From CAZIPN01 sp964541225 (GTDB lineage Bacteria; Actinomycetota; Coriobacteriia; Anaerosomatales; JAAXUF01), in contig CAZIPN010000009.1 in NCBI GenBank assembly GCA_964541225.1, forward strand, positions 3,277 through 67,276: a DNA stretch of 64,000 bases, in the 5' to 3' direction. Below are positions 44,210-53,683 of the stretch, one piece after another. The first letter of the stretch is position 1. Each line of letters begins with the position of its first letter. The notes under the pieces were generated by a model. It saw only the letters and a program-made list of their open reading frames with translations, ran no database searches and was not told the DNA's origin. A program made the position numbers and the translations under genes.

Positions 44210-45688
44210 CTAGGGCGCAGGCGGAGTTGTTGCAGTGGATGGAACCGATGTGCCGATATTGGCTGGACGATCGGAGACCAGCACCTTGAGGTGGAGCGTT
44301 GTGTTGCCGCGCACGATCGTTAGCGTCGCGCTTTCGCCGAGGGCATGCTCGCGCACTTTGGCTACCAGGTCCGTCATCGACGTGATGGGTTTGCCATCGA
44401 CCGCCGTGATGATGTCGCCTGGGTGGACGCCCGCCTTCTGAGCACCGAAGCCCTTGACGAGCGAGTCAACGAGCGCGCCTTGCGTCACGGAGAGCTTCTT
44501 CTGCTGGGCGATGAGGGGGTTGATCGTTTCTCCGACCAAGCCAATGAACGGATGGGCGACCTTGCCGCCCTTGATGAGCTGATCGGCAACGCTCACCGCC
44601 GTGTCGACTGGAATTGCGAAGCCGATACCAGCTGCGGCACCGCTCTGCGAGTAGATCGCCGTGTTGATGCCAACCAAGTGCCCGAGACGGTCAACAAGTG
44701 CTCCGCCCGAGTTGCCGGGGTTGATTGCCGCATCCGTCTGGATTGTGTCCACCAGAGGCTGAGACTGACCGCTGGAACTGACATCGCTCAGCGAGCGACC
44801 AAGGGCAGACACGACTCCTGCCGTCACCGAATGCTCCAATCCGTATGGAGAGCCGATGGCGACAACGGTCTGGCCAACGAGCACCTTCTTAGAATCGCCG
44901 AGTTTGATGACGGGCAATGGGCCGGGGATCTTGACGACGGCAATGTCGCTGTCAGCATCTCGGCCGACGACCGTTCCTGACCAGGTCTTGCCTGACGGGC
45001 TCTTGACCGTGATCGACGTGGCCTTCTCCACCACATGATTGTTCGTCAGGATGTATGTGCCGCCACCGGGGGCACTGCGAAATGCTACGCCCGAGCCGTT
45101 TCCGCCAAGAGGCACCGTGGGATGGCTGTTGGGCAAGCCGTTCGTGCCGCCCGAACTCACGCCTTCCGTGATCTCAATGTTGACCACAGACGGAACGGCG
45201 GCGGCTGCTGCTGCAACGACGGGTTCGTCGGTCTTGGACGGAACGACGGTGACGTTCTTGCCCGACGATCCGGCACCTTGAGCTTGCAGCATCAACTGAC
45301 CGCCGAGGATACCGCCGCCAACTCCGGCAAGCGCGCCGACAACGAATGCGACGACGATGGCGGTAATCACTGCAGCGCCGATACCGGAGCGCTGCGGGGC
45401 TGGAGGCTGTGCTGCCGCGTCGGCGTAGACCGGCGGCACTGTGGAAGCGGGGGGCGCTGCCGCGGCCGCGGGTGGAGCCGAGACTGCGGGTGGAGCCGCG
45501 TACGCGGGTGGAGCCGCATACGCGTTCGGGTCTGCTACGGGAGCAGCCGCGTACGCCGGCGGCTCGGTGGGCGGAGCAGCCATCGGAGGGGGAGCAGCCT
45601 CAGGAGAGTACTGCCCGGGCTCGGCGGATGGCACCTGCTCGGCAGGGGGTACCTCTGGCGCTTTGTCAGGGAACGATTGATCCGACAT
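44210..45688 (-). CDS. HtrA/DegP-like serine protease with PDZ domain
   Basis: A 492-aa membrane-anchored protease. A Pro/Ala/Tyr-rich cytoplasmic tail of about 115 residues is followed by one membrane segment (about 120-145). The trypsin-like domain has triad H (YILTNNHVVEK), D (DADSDIAVVKI) and S (INPGNSGGALVD). One PDZ domain follows (about 395-475, GVHPGDIITAVDGKPI). It degrades or refolds damaged envelope proteins. The second of two adjacent ATGs (45688) has GGAG at better spacing. Confidence 0.94.
   Translation of the reverse strand: MSDQSFPDKAPEVPPAEQVPSAEPGQYSPEAAPPPMAAPPTEPPAYAAAPVADPNAYAAPPAYAAPPAVSAPPAAAAAPPASTVPPVYADAAAQPPAPQRSGIGAAVITAIVVAFVVGALAGVGGGILGGQLMLQAQGAGSSGKNVTVVPSKTDEPVVAAAAAAVPSVVNIEITEGVSSGGTNGLPNSHPTVPLGGNGSGVAFRSAPGGGTYILTNNHVVEKATSITVKSPSGKTWSGTVVGRDADSDIAVVKIPGPLPVIKLGDSKKVLVGQTVVAIGSPYGLEHSVTAGVVSALGRSLSDVSSSGQSQPLVDTIQTDAAINPGNSGGALVDRLGHLVGINTAIYSQSGAAAGIGFAIPVDTAVSVADQLIKGGKVAHPFIGLVGETINPLIAQQKKLSVTQGALVDSLVKGFGAQKAGVHPGDIITAVDGKPITSMTDLVAKVREHALGESATLTIVRGNTTLHLKVLVSDRPANIGTSVPSTATTPPAP
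45467..45516 (-). repeat. 18-bp periodic repeat in the HtrA tail
   Basis: Three copies of GCGGGTGGAGCCG spaced exactly 18 bp encode APPAYA/APPAVS hexapeptides of the disordered proline-rich tail. Confidence 0.8.
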
Positions 45689-45805
45689 CATGACTCCTTC
45701 ACGAACGCGTAACTACGTACGGTTGACGTCGCCTGGCGTGCAATGGTAGTCCTAGCAGGTTATACGCCTGGCAATGCAAGTGGTACCTCGGGACACAGGA
45801 ACTAC

Positions 45806-47284
45806 ATGGAATCTTCCACGGCACCCCACAGTAATACGCAGAAGCAGCCCGAAAAGCGACACGTGCACCCCAACGCCATACTTGCGGTCCTCATGGTGGG
45901 CACGTTCCTGGCACCACTCGATTCCAGCATCGTGAACATAGCTTTGCCCAAGATCTCCACGCAGCTAGGTGCTCCGCTCTCATCGGTCTCGTGGGTTGCG
46001 GACGCCTACTTGCTCACGAGCGTCACACTCCTGCTCTCGATGGGTCGGCTCGGCGACATGTGGGGACTGCGGAATCTCTACGTTGGGGGGCTGCTCATCT
46101 TCGGCGCAGGATCACTCGCCTGCGCATTCTCCCCGGTCCTCTCCGTTCTGGTGGCCTCTCGCGTGCTCCAAGCGAGTGGAGCTGCGATGCTGTTTGCCGC
46201 TGGCCCTGCCATGGTCGCTCGAACGTTTCCCCCCAACAAACGGGGTACGGCACTCGGGATTATTTCGCTTGCGGTGGCAGCGGGTCTCACTGCTGGACCG
46301 GCTCTCGGAGGATTCCTGGTTGGCGCTTTTGGCTGGCCGAGCATCTTCTGGATCAACGTGCCTTTGTCGGTGATTGCCGCAGCCATTGCGTGGCGGACGC
46401 TCGTCAATGAGGAATCAATAGGAGAGAAATTCGATCTACTCGGGGCGGTACTTGCGGGCGGCGCTCTCCTGTCCCTGCTCGGCGCTCTGACCGAGGTGGA
46501 GAAATTCGGACCCGCGTCTGTGGAGATCCTAGGTGCTCTTGTTGTGTCCCTCGTGCTGGGGCTGTCGTTCATCTGGTGGGAGCGGCGTGTCACCCATCCA
46601 ATGGCGGACTTGCGGCTGTTCAAGTCCGCTGGTTTCTCGGCAGGTTTGGCGTCGGCGCTGCTGTCCTATATGGCGATGTTCTCAGTGACGTTCACGATGC
46701 CTTTCTTCTTGCTCAGGGCCAGGGAGCTGCCCGAGATGGCAGCCGGCGCAGTGCTCACACTCCTGCCGCTCGCCATGGCGCTCTTGGCCCCATATGCAGG
46801 CCGACTCTCGGATCGCATTGGAAGTCGTGTGCTTTCGTCGGTCGGATTGCTCGTGCTGACGGCTGGACTGATCGTGGCGTCATTCACTGTGCAGTCGACA
46901 CCGCTATGGTTTGTGGCGGGCTACCTATTCGTTGTTGGAGCTGGAATGGCGATCTTCCAGACGCCGAACACGGCCGCGGTTCTTGGCGCGACACCGCGAG
47001 CTCGACATGGGGTCGGATCCGCGTTCATTGCTGTGGCGCGCAACGGCGGAATGGCGCTTGGCATCGCAATGACTGCGGGGATCGTTGGCTGGAGGATGGG
47101 TGCCGACGCAGCAGCGCTGACCCTCAAGACGCCCCTGTCGTCATCCGCCGCGACCAGCCTTGTTGCAGCGATGGCACTGGCGATGCGGATAGCGGCCGTG
47201 CTGGCGTTTGCCGGTGTAATCAGCTCGTGGTTCTTCCGTGGGAATGAGACTGGTAGCGTTGAGCGTCCGTCGCAGGGCGGCTAG
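45806..47284 (+). CDS. MFS drug-type exporter, DHA2 family
   Basis: A 492-aa transporter with about fourteen membrane segments. The N-terminal FLAPLDSSIVNIALPKI (motif D1) and WVADAYLLTSVTLLLSMGRLGDMWG (motif A region) are typical of EmrB/QacA exporters. A TAGPALGGFLVGAFGWPSIFWINVP block fits motif C. The substrate is unknown. ATG 45806 has AGGA 6 nt upstream. It is divergent from htrA with a 117-bp gap. Confidence 0.9.
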   Translation: MESSTAPHSNTQKQPEKRHVHPNAILAVLMVGTFLAPLDSSIVNIALPKISTQLGAPLSSVSWVADAYLLTSVTLLLSMGRLGDMWGLRNLYVGGLLIFGAGSLACAFSPVLSVLVASRVLQASGAAMLFAAGPAMVARTFPPNKRGTALGIISLAVAAGLTAGPALGGFLVGAFGWPSIFWINVPLSVIAAAIAWRTLVNEESIGEKFDLLGAVLAGGALLSLLGALTEVEKFGPASVEILGALVVSLVLGLSFIWWERRVTHPMADLRLFKSAGFSAGLASALLSYMAMFSVTFTMPFFLLRARELPEMAAGAVLTLLPLAMALLAPYAGRLSDRIGSRVLSSVGLLVLTAGLIVASFTVQSTPLWFVAGYLFVVGAGMAIFQTPNTAAVLGATPRARHGVGSAFIAVARNGGMALGIAMTAGIVGWRMGADAAALTLKTPLSSSAATSLVAAMALAMRIAAVLAFAGVISSWFFRGNETGSVERPSQGG

Positions 47285-47314
47285 ACTCTCGGCAGCCGAG
47301 AACGAGGAGGGGTG

Positions 47315-48409
47315 ATGATCGACCAAGACGACACGTCTGTGCACGGAGCTCAGGAGCCCGAAGCGGCCGAACCGACGCCGACGTCCGTGGTTTCTTCGTC
47401 CTCGGCAGAAGAACCTGAAGGGCTCTTCGACTACGAGGATGCCAACACCCTCGCCGACACGCCCGAAAGCGAACAGGCGCAGCCCGTGGCCAACGACTAC
47501 GTTGAGCTTCCAGAGGTGAGCGCGTTCGCCGAAGCGCCGGGCGAGCAGCCAAACGAGGCGCTTGAGGCGGCGGACGAACCGGGAATGCCGGGCGAGCAGC
47601 CCGCCGAATTGCCCTCTGAGCCGGAGACGGCGCAGCTTGCTTTCGGCGATGAAGCCGTCGATGCGGAGTCGGCGGGTGGGGCGACTGATGAGGCGGAGTA
47701 CGAGCCGGCTGTCGAGTCTGGACAGACGGAGGATAGCGAGCCAGCCGCTGAAAGCGTGTTGGCAGAGGAGATGCCCGACGACTTGCGAGCAGTCAACGAG
47801 CTGCTCGATCGGCCAACCGCCGAGATCATGGCGATCACCGCGGACACTCCCGGAAATATCGCAGAGGGCGGCCAAGGCGAGGCCGAGACGGAACCCGGGG
47901 CCGAGGGCGAACAGGCGGCCGTCGAAGGCGAAGCGGTAGAGGGCGAACAGGCGCCTGCTGAAGGTGAGCAGGTGGCGACGGCCCTGGATGACATCGAGCC
48001 GGGCACTGTGGCCGGCACGGAGACAGATGCTGAACTCGGTGCGGAGGGTCTCGCCGAGGGACCCATCACGTCGGTGTCGTGGTGGCCATTCATAGGCTAC
48101 ATGGTGGCGTGGCTCGCGGTGGCTGGATTTGCGGTGTGGCAGATGGAGCAACTGCCTGCGGGCCAGGCCGCGTACGAATCCGACTTGTACAGCATCAGCA
48201 TCCTTGCGGGCCTCGTGCTGCTTGGAATCGGACCCATTCTCTTGCTCATCGTGTGGCTGGCGTCGTGGATTGGGCGCAGCGGTGTACGCATCGGATCGCT
48301 GTTCATCTCGGCGCTCATCAAGGGTGCAACTGCAACGTTGTTTGGCGCGATAGTGTGGATTGGCGCGTTGATGCTAATTGACTACTTCAGGTTGGGACGC
48401 CCGTACTAG
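47315..48409 (+). CDS. Acidic-tailed membrane protein of unknown function
   Basis: A 364-aa protein. Residues 1-250 are low-complexity and strongly acidic (Glu/Ala/Pro/Gly), with loose repeats such as EGEQAAVEGEAVEGEQ. About three membrane segments follow (WWPFIGYMVAWLAVAGFAVW; ISILAGLVLLGIGPILLLIVWLA; LFGAIVWIGALMLIDYF). A short stretch, DLRAVNELLDRPTAEIMAITAD (about 165-186), may be an ordered motif. It starts 30 bp after the MFS gene and is followed by ddl, so it may share their transcript. No family is recognised. Confidence 0.75.
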   Translation: MIDQDDTSVHGAQEPEAAEPTPTSVVSSSSAEEPEGLFDYEDANTLADTPESEQAQPVANDYVELPEVSAFAEAPGEQPNEALEAADEPGMPGEQPAELPSEPETAQLAFGDEAVDAESAGGATDEAEYEPAVESGQTEDSEPAAESVLAEEMPDDLRAVNELLDRPTAEIMAITADTPGNIAEGGQGEAETEPGAEGEQAAVEGEAVEGEQAPAEGEQVATALDDIEPGTVAGTETDAELGAEGLAEGPITSVSWWPFIGYMVAWLAVAGFAVWQMEQLPAGQAAYESDLYSISILAGLVLLGIGPILLLIVWLASWIGRSGVRIGSLFISALIKGATATLFGAIVWIGALMLIDYFRLGRPY

Positions 48410-48428
48410 CCCGGAGAGAGGGGCTTAT

Positions 48429-49373
48429 GTGACCGTCAAACCCGAAGAGGTCCGCGCCGCCGTACTCATGGGCGGCCGCTCCGCCGAGCGTGAGGTCTCG
48501 CTGAACAGCGGCCTCCAGGTCTCGCAGGCGCTGACGTCTGGGGGCTTCGATGTAGTAGAGATCGACACGGGCGACGATGAATTCGTGGCGACTCTCGCGG
48601 GAACTCAGGCCGATGTTGCCTTCATCTGTCTGCACGGCCGATTTGGCGAAGACGGGACGGTGCAGGGTCTGTGTGAGTTGCTGGGACTCCCGTACGTGGG
48701 GTCGGGTGTGCTCGCGAGTGCGCTTGCGATGGACAAGGTGAAGAGCAAGCAGTTCTTCGTGCATGCGGGTCTTGCCACGCCTGACTTCGCGGTGCTTCGA
48801 CGCGGCGCACTGTTTGAGATCAACGAACTGGTCACTTCGCTCGGCAAGAAGACAGTGGTCAAGCCGGCGAGCGAGGGATCGAGCGTCGGGATGACGATCG
48901 TGCACTCGGCCGACGAACTGCCGGCGGCCATCGAGAAAGCGTTCGAGTACGATCGTATCGTGATCGTCGAGAGTTTCATCGAAGGCACGGAAGTTACCGT
49001 CGCTGTTCTCGGCAATGATGAACTCGTGGCGCTGCCGACTCTGGAGATCGATCCCGAACACGAATTCTACGACTACGACTCGAAGTACGTTGAGGGGATG
49101 AGTCGGCACATCATTCCAGCGCGTGTGAGCGAGGCAACGCGCGATGAATGCCAGAGGCTGGCGATCGCGGCGCATCGGCTTCTGGGATGTCGCGGGCTCT
49201 CGCGTTCCGACACGATTGTTGACGAGGACGGCTCGGTGTGGCTGCTCGAGACCAACACGATTCCGGGCATGACCTCCACGTCATTAGTGCCTGACGCGGC
49301 TCGAGCGGCTGGCATCGAGTTCCCCGAACTGTGCCGCATGCTTGTGGAGTTCGCGCTGACGCCTGAGATGTGA
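48429..49373 (+). CDS. ddl: D-alanine--D-alanine ligase
   Basis: A 314-aa ATP-grasp ligase making D-Ala-D-Ala for peptidoglycan. Family motifs are VLMGGRSAEREVSLNSG, LHGRFGEDGTVQGLCELLGLPYVGSGVLASALAMDK, KPASEGSSVGM, VESFIEGTEVTVAVLG and LLETNTIPGMTSTSLVP. GTG 48429 fits the family start. In CRGLSRSDTIVD, the segment usually reading GRAD/YSRVDF-like is slightly altered. It is the end gene of a rightward group, convergent with the kinase gene. Confidence 0.95.
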   Translation: MTVKPEEVRAAVLMGGRSAEREVSLNSGLQVSQALTSGGFDVVEIDTGDDEFVATLAGTQADVAFICLHGRFGEDGTVQGLCELLGLPYVGSGVLASALAMDKVKSKQFFVHAGLATPDFAVLRRGALFEINELVTSLGKKTVVKPASEGSSVGMTIVHSADELPAAIEKAFEYDRIVIVESFIEGTEVTVAVLGNDELVALPTLEIDPEHEFYDYDSKYVEGMSRHIIPARVSEATRDECQRLAIAAHRLLGCRGLSRSDTIVDEDGSVWLLETNTIPGMTSTSLVPDAARAAGIEFPELCRMLVEFALTPEM

Positions 49374-49393
49374 GGCTGCCTTCGCAGGTGCCG

Positions 49394-50122
49394 TCAGGTC
49401 TGGGGGGACTGTTTGGCGGGTAGCTCAACGCGAATCACGGTGCCTCCACCCTCACGGTCAACGATCTGAACGTGACCATCGTGTGCTGCGATGACGTTCT
49501 TGACGACCGCGAGACCGAGACCACTTCCGGGGGTGGACTGATCGCGCTGGAGGCGTTCGAAGGGCTCGAAGATCCTTTCGCGCATGTCGGCCGGAATGCC
49601 CGGGCCGCGGTCCGAAATCTCGATCAGAGCGGCGTCGCCCAGAAACGGCCGAACCTCGCGTGCGACCCGTACGTCGATTGGCAAGTCGCCCGGCGAATAC
49701 TTCGCTGCATTGCCGATGAGGTTGCCGAGCACCCTCGAGAGCGCTTGTCCGTCCCCGATGACGACGAGATCCTCGGCACCGGGCTCGAGGCGAAGGCGAA
49801 CGTCGCGACTGGTTGCGGAGTGCTGATCGACCACGGTTTGCTGGGCGAGTTCGGCGACTGACACGGGCTCGCTCACGCGAGCTCGCGGCGATGCCGGCGG
49901 GCGTCCCTCAAGCGCATCGCCACACAACGAGTCAGCGCGAGCGATAGCGCGCTCGATGCCGTCGAGAGCGGCGGTTTGTTCGCGTTCGCCGAGCGGATGG
50001 CGCAGCAGTGCCGCGTACCCGGCGATAACGGTGAGCGTGCCGCGGAGTTCGTGGGCGAAGAGAGCGATGTCGGCATGGCTCATGTCACGCGACCTCACGT
50101 GGCCGCGAGGGTGTTCAGTCAA
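49394..50122 (-). CDS. Soluble histidine kinase
   Basis: A 242-aa kinase with no membrane segment and no sensor domain. The phosphoacceptor H-box is FAHELRGTLTVIAGYAALL near residue 25. The ATPase has N-box NLIGNAAKYSPG, G1 ISDRGPGIP, F-box RIFEPFERL and G2 GSGLGLAVVKNVI. It starts 12 bp after the P-type ATPase gene (TTG with GGGGG upstream; ATG at 50083 is an alternative). No response regulator is adjacent. The signal is unknown. Confidence 0.85.
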   Translation of the reverse strand: MTEHPRGHVRSRDMSHADIALFAHELRGTLTVIAGYAALLRHPLGEREQTAALDGIERAIARADSLCGDALEGRPPASPRARVSEPVSVAELAQQTVVDQHSATSRDVRLRLEPGAEDLVVIGDGQALSRVLGNLIGNAAKYSPGDLPIDVRVAREVRPFLGDAALIEISDRGPGIPADMRERIFEPFERLQRDQSTPGSGLGLAVVKNVIAAHDGHVQIVDREGGGTVIRVELPAKQSPQT

Positions 50123-50134
50123 GACTGCCCCCTA

Positions 50135-52990
50135 CTAGGCGCCGCTTGGAACGCGACGGCGTGCGAGCTTGGAAGCGTCCATCACCACGATTGCGAGCAG
50201 TCCGGCCGCGAGCACCGCAGCCCACTGAGTTGCCGAGAGAGGTGCCGTCTTAAAGATCGCGGAAAGCACCGGCACATAGATGATAGTCGCTTGCAACGAC
50301 ATCGATCCTACCAGAGAGAGGACCAGCCAGCGGTTGTCGAGCGAACGCACACGCCACACAGAACTGTCTGCGCTTCGAAAATCGAATGCGTGAAGCAACT
50401 GCGTGAGCACGAGTGCGGTGAACAGCATCGTACGCGCGGCTGCTGGAGTCGTGCCTGGAATTGCGGGTGCTACCAGGTAGTACAGGCCGAGGGCGGCCAG
50501 CGTCATCACCAGACCCTGCCACGCGAGCTGTGCCAGGCGGCCTGCTGAAAGGATCGACTCGGCCGCGTTTCTTGGCGGGCGACTCATGACGCCTGGTTCG
50601 CTCGGATCGACCCCCAGAGCGAGTGCCGGCAGTCCGTCGGTGACGAGATTGATCCACAGAAGCTGAAGCGGGAGCAGGGTTGCGACGGGGGAGATCAGCG
50701 CGGTCGTGAAGACGACGAGCACTTCGCTTATGTTGCAGGAGAGAAGGAACAAGATCACCTTGCGCAGGTTGTCATAGACCGTGCGGCCAAACTCGACTGC
50801 GTGCACGATCGTGGCGAAGTTGTCGTCGGCCAGGACAAGATCGCTTGCGTCGCGAGCCACATCTGTGCCGACGCGACCCATGGCCACGCCAATGTCGGCG
50901 CGTTTGAGCGCCGGAGCATCGTTGACGCCATCGCCCGTCATCGCAACGACTTCGCCGAGCCGTTTGAGCGCTTGCACGATGCGCAACTTGTGCTCGGGGT
51001 CGACGCGTGCGTAGACGCGGGTTTCGCGCGCTACAGCGGTGAGGTCGTCGTCGCTCATTGCCTCGAGTTCGGCGCCGGTGATGACGCGGGGTGGCGAGCT
51101 GGCCTCGACACGCGGGCTCGTTGCGGGCTGTGTGCTTGAGGAGTCGGCGAGCAGTCCGACATCGCGCGCAATCGCTCGCGCGGTGAGCGCATGGTCGCCC
51201 GTGATCATAGCGACGCTGATTCCGGCGCGGCGACACTCGGCGATGGCAGCGGGCACTTCGGCGCGCGGCGGGTCGACGAGGCCGAGGATACCGACGTACG
51301 TGAGGTCGCGCTCGACTTCGCCGGGGGTCGGCGCGCCTGCGGCTGTCTCGGCCGGCGCCAGCTCTCGCAATGCGAACGCGAGCGTACGGTAGCCGGACTC
51401 GGCGAGTGAGGTGTTCTCGGCGTGGACTTGCGCGAGGAGCTCCTCGTCGAGCGGCACCGTCTCGCCGCGAACGAGGGCACGGCTGCACAGCGCCAGCACT
51501 ACGTCCGCGCCACCTTTGGTGAACGCGACGCGCTTCCCGTCGACATCATGAATGGTGGTCATGCGCTTGCGCTGCGAGTCAAACGGCAGCTCGTCGACAC
51601 GCGGTGGCGCGCGGTGCCCAGGAGCTAGGTTCTCGGCGGCAACAAGTAGCGCGGTTTCGGTCGGATCGCCGAGAAGCTTGCCCTCGGCGCCGATACGGGC
51701 GTCGTTGTTCGCGGCGGCCATCTCGAGCAGCAGCGAGAAATCGGCCTGATGCGGGGTGGCGGCGCCCGCATCGACCCGCGCGTCCTCCGATATGCTTGCG
51801 GCGTCCAGCCCCACAACCATGCGCCGAACCGCCATCTCGTTTCGCGTGAGCGTGCCGGTCTTGTCGGTACAGATGAACGTGGTTGAGCCGAGCGTTTCTA
51901 CCGCGTGGAGACGGCGCACGATGGCATTGCGTTCGGCCATCTTTCGGACCCCGAGCGAAAGTGCGACCGTCACAATGGCGGGCAAGCCCTCGGGGATGGC
52001 GGCGACAGCCAGCGAGACCGCGATGAGCAGGCTGCTTGCGAGCGCCGAGCGAAATGCGGCGTCGGCGAAGGCCGCCGACAGACTCGTCTCATGCAGCAAA
52101 CGTAGCGCGACGAGCGCTTCCTCGGCGAAGATGACCGCCGCGATGACAAGCACGATCACCGCGATACGCTTGCCGACGCGGTCGAGCTCAAGCTGCAGCG
52201 GCGTCTGCTTCTCGGGCGCCTCGGCGAGCATATCGGCGATGCGGCCCATTTGCGTCGCCTGACCAGTCGCCGTCACGACGAACCGTCCCCGCCCGACGGC
52301 TACGGCAGTGCCCGCGAAGACCATCCCGGCTTGCTCGCCGAGAGCAGCCCCCGGTTCGGTGATGACGCTCGCGTCCTTCAGGGCTGCCTCGCTCTCGCCG
52401 GTAAGCGCGGATTCGACAAGACGCAGCGCCGCGGCTTCGATGAGGCGCCCGTCGGCGGGGATCGAGTCGCCTGCCTCGAGCAGCACGATGTCGCCGGGCA
52501 CGAGTTGCTCGGCGGGAATGTCGGCCTCGACGCCGTCGCGCACAACCGTCGCCAGCGGTGCCGAGAGCTGCTTGAGCGCTGCGAGTGCGCCTTGCGCGCG
52601 CGACTCCTGCACGAAGCCGAGCACGCCATTGAGCAGCAGGATTGCGAGGATGGCGAGGGCTTCGATGACGTCGCCCTGCCACGCAGCGATGGCCACTGCG
52701 ACGAGTAGGACGTAGATCATGAAGTCGGCGAACTGGCGTACGAAGATCTTCCACGCCGGCGTCGCCTGTTCTTCTCGGAGGCGATTCGGCCCTATGCGCT
52801 CAAGACGCTCGGCAGCCGCGGCTGCCGGAAGCCCGTGCGCGGAATCCGTCGCGAGCGAAGAAACGACGTCGGTGACCGGAAGGGTGTACGGCGCCGGCTG
52901 CAGCGTCTCGGCGGGCACGGGGGAGGCCGACCCCGACGCTTCGGGCGCGCGGGTGGCGGATTCGGCGCTCTCGTCGGCGGGTGTTGGCAT
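50135..52990 (-). CDS. P-type ATPase, calcium-transporting (P2A-like)
   Basis: A 951-aa pump. The N-terminal cation-ATPase region begins about residue 40 (VSSLATDSAHGLPAAAAAERLERIGPN). The actuator motif is LTGESEAALK; M4 carries the ion-binding PEGLP; the phosphorylation site is DKTGTLTRNEM (about residue 374). Later motifs are KGGADVVL, MTGDGVNDAPALK and a C-terminal six-helix block. PEGL fits calcium or related SERCA/PMR1-like pumps. The first 35 residues are Ala/Ser/Glu-rich. Confidence 0.93.
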   Translation of the reverse strand: MPTPADESAESATRAPEASGSASPVPAETLQPAPYTLPVTDVVSSLATDSAHGLPAAAAAERLERIGPNRLREEQATPAWKIFVRQFADFMIYVLLVAVAIAAWQGDVIEALAILAILLLNGVLGFVQESRAQGALAALKQLSAPLATVVRDGVEADIPAEQLVPGDIVLLEAGDSIPADGRLIEAAALRLVESALTGESEAALKDASVITEPGAALGEQAGMVFAGTAVAVGRGRFVVTATGQATQMGRIADMLAEAPEKQTPLQLELDRVGKRIAVIVLVIAAVIFAEEALVALRLLHETSLSAAFADAAFRSALASSLLIAVSLAVAAIPEGLPAIVTVALSLGVRKMAERNAIVRRLHAVETLGSTTFICTDKTGTLTRNEMAVRRMVVGLDAASISEDARVDAGAATPHQADFSLLLEMAAANNDARIGAEGKLLGDPTETALLVAAENLAPGHRAPPRVDELPFDSQRKRMTTIHDVDGKRVAFTKGGADVVLALCSRALVRGETVPLDEELLAQVHAENTSLAESGYRTLAFALRELAPAETAAGAPTPGEVERDLTYVGILGLVDPPRAEVPAAIAECRRAGISVAMITGDHALTARAIARDVGLLADSSSTQPATSPRVEASSPPRVITGAELEAMSDDDLTAVARETRVYARVDPEHKLRIVQALKRLGEVVAMTGDGVNDAPALKRADIGVAMGRVGTDVARDASDLVLADDNFATIVHAVEFGRTVYDNLRKVILFLLSCNISEVLVVFTTALISPVATLLPLQLLWINLVTDGLPALALGVDPSEPGVMSRPPRNAAESILSAGRLAQLAWQGLVMTLAALGLYYLVAPAIPGTTPAAARTMLFTALVLTQLLHAFDFRSADSSVWRVRSLDNRWLVLSLVGSMSLQATIIYVPVLSAIFKTAPLSATQWAAVLAAGLLAIVVMDASKLARRRVPSGA

Positions 52991-53202
52991 GCGCGGTCCC
53001 TTCTCGGCGGGTCACGGAGGTGCGGTGCACCGCCGAGAGTCTCGCTGCTCAGGGCAGAACCGGGGCGCGAGCCCGGGGCTGTCGGCCTGCCTCCTCAGCG
53101 CTGCAACTGAGGCGCTACTCCCTCTCGACAGATTCGAATGCTAGCAGAATGACCGGCCAAAGTGATCCGTGTCACAATCCTCACCCACTTGCTCATCATT
53201 GC
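52991..53202. other. Spacer between the P-type ATPase and feo genes
   Basis: No gene is seen. It holds the leftward ATPase leader (GAAGGGACC just before the ATG) and leads into the feo promoter. Confidence 0.5.
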
Positions 53203-53232
53203 TTGACGGGTGTCGCAGAACAGGAGTAGTAT
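53203..53232 (+). promoter_or_regulatory. Promoter of feoAB
   Basis: TTGACG (53203-53208) and TAGTAT (53227-53232) are 18 nt apart, about 95 bp before feoA. The region between promoter and gene holds interlocking palindromes. Confidence 0.6.
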
Positions 53233-53246
53233 TCAGGCAGGCCATG

Positions 53247-53268
53247 ACTTAGCCGATACTAAGTATCG
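53247..53268. promoter_or_regulatory. Interlocking palindromes, likely iron-repressor operator
   Basis: ACTTAG-CCGATA-CTAAGT (53247-53264) and CGATACT-A-AGTATCG (53254-53268) are both perfect inverted repeats sharing the CTAAGT part. They lie just after the feo -10. TTAG...CTAA resembles DtxR/IdeR-family sites, so iron repression is likely. Confidence 0.6.
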
Positions 53269-53324
53269 CCGGTAGGAAGCTCGTTTGCCGCACAGAGGCT
53301 CTAGGAAATCGGAAGGAGCACGTC

Positions 53325-53615
53325 TTGAGCGACACTCGCAAGAACCTCACCGACGACGTCGCCGATTCCGAGGCTCTATCCGCGTGCGAAACCTGCACCC
53401 TGGACTGCATCCGCAAAGGGGAGAAGATCGAGATCGTGTCGGTCAACCACCCTGACGCGCGGATGCAGGCTTTGCGTTTTGGCATGGCAGAAGGCGCAAA
53501 TGTGGAGTGCGTGACCAAGATCCCCGCGGGCCCGCTGGTCATCAGAAGCGGTCGGCAGGAGATCGCCGTCGGACGTTCCCTCGCGAAGCGAATCAACGTC
53601 CGCAGGCTTGCGTAG
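53325..53615 (+). CDS. feoA: Ferrous iron transport protein A
   Basis: A 96-aa FeoA. The SH3-like FeoA fold covers about residues 25-96 (KGEKIEIVSVNHPDARMQALRFGMAEGANVECV...GPLVIRSGRQEIAVGRSLAKRINV). An N-terminal extension holds ACETCTLDC, unusual for FeoA. The start is TTG after GGAAGGAGCACGTC. It acts with FeoB in iron(II) uptake. Confidence 0.93.
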   Translation: MSDTRKNLTDDVADSEALSACETCTLDCIRKGEKIEIVSVNHPDARMQALRFGMAEGANVECVTKIPAGPLVIRSGRQEIAVGRSLAKRINVRRLA

Positions 53616-53683
53616 GGCGGTATTCGCCATACTGGTGCGAGGATGCGCCACCGCTTGCCAGCTCGATCGGGAGGAACCTCTTC

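Noticed and set aside
47141..48151. Minus-strand open frame of 336 codons opposite the acidic protein gene
   Set aside because: Its Arg/Leu/His-rich product mirrors the Glu/Ala-rich sense codons; no ribosome-binding site.
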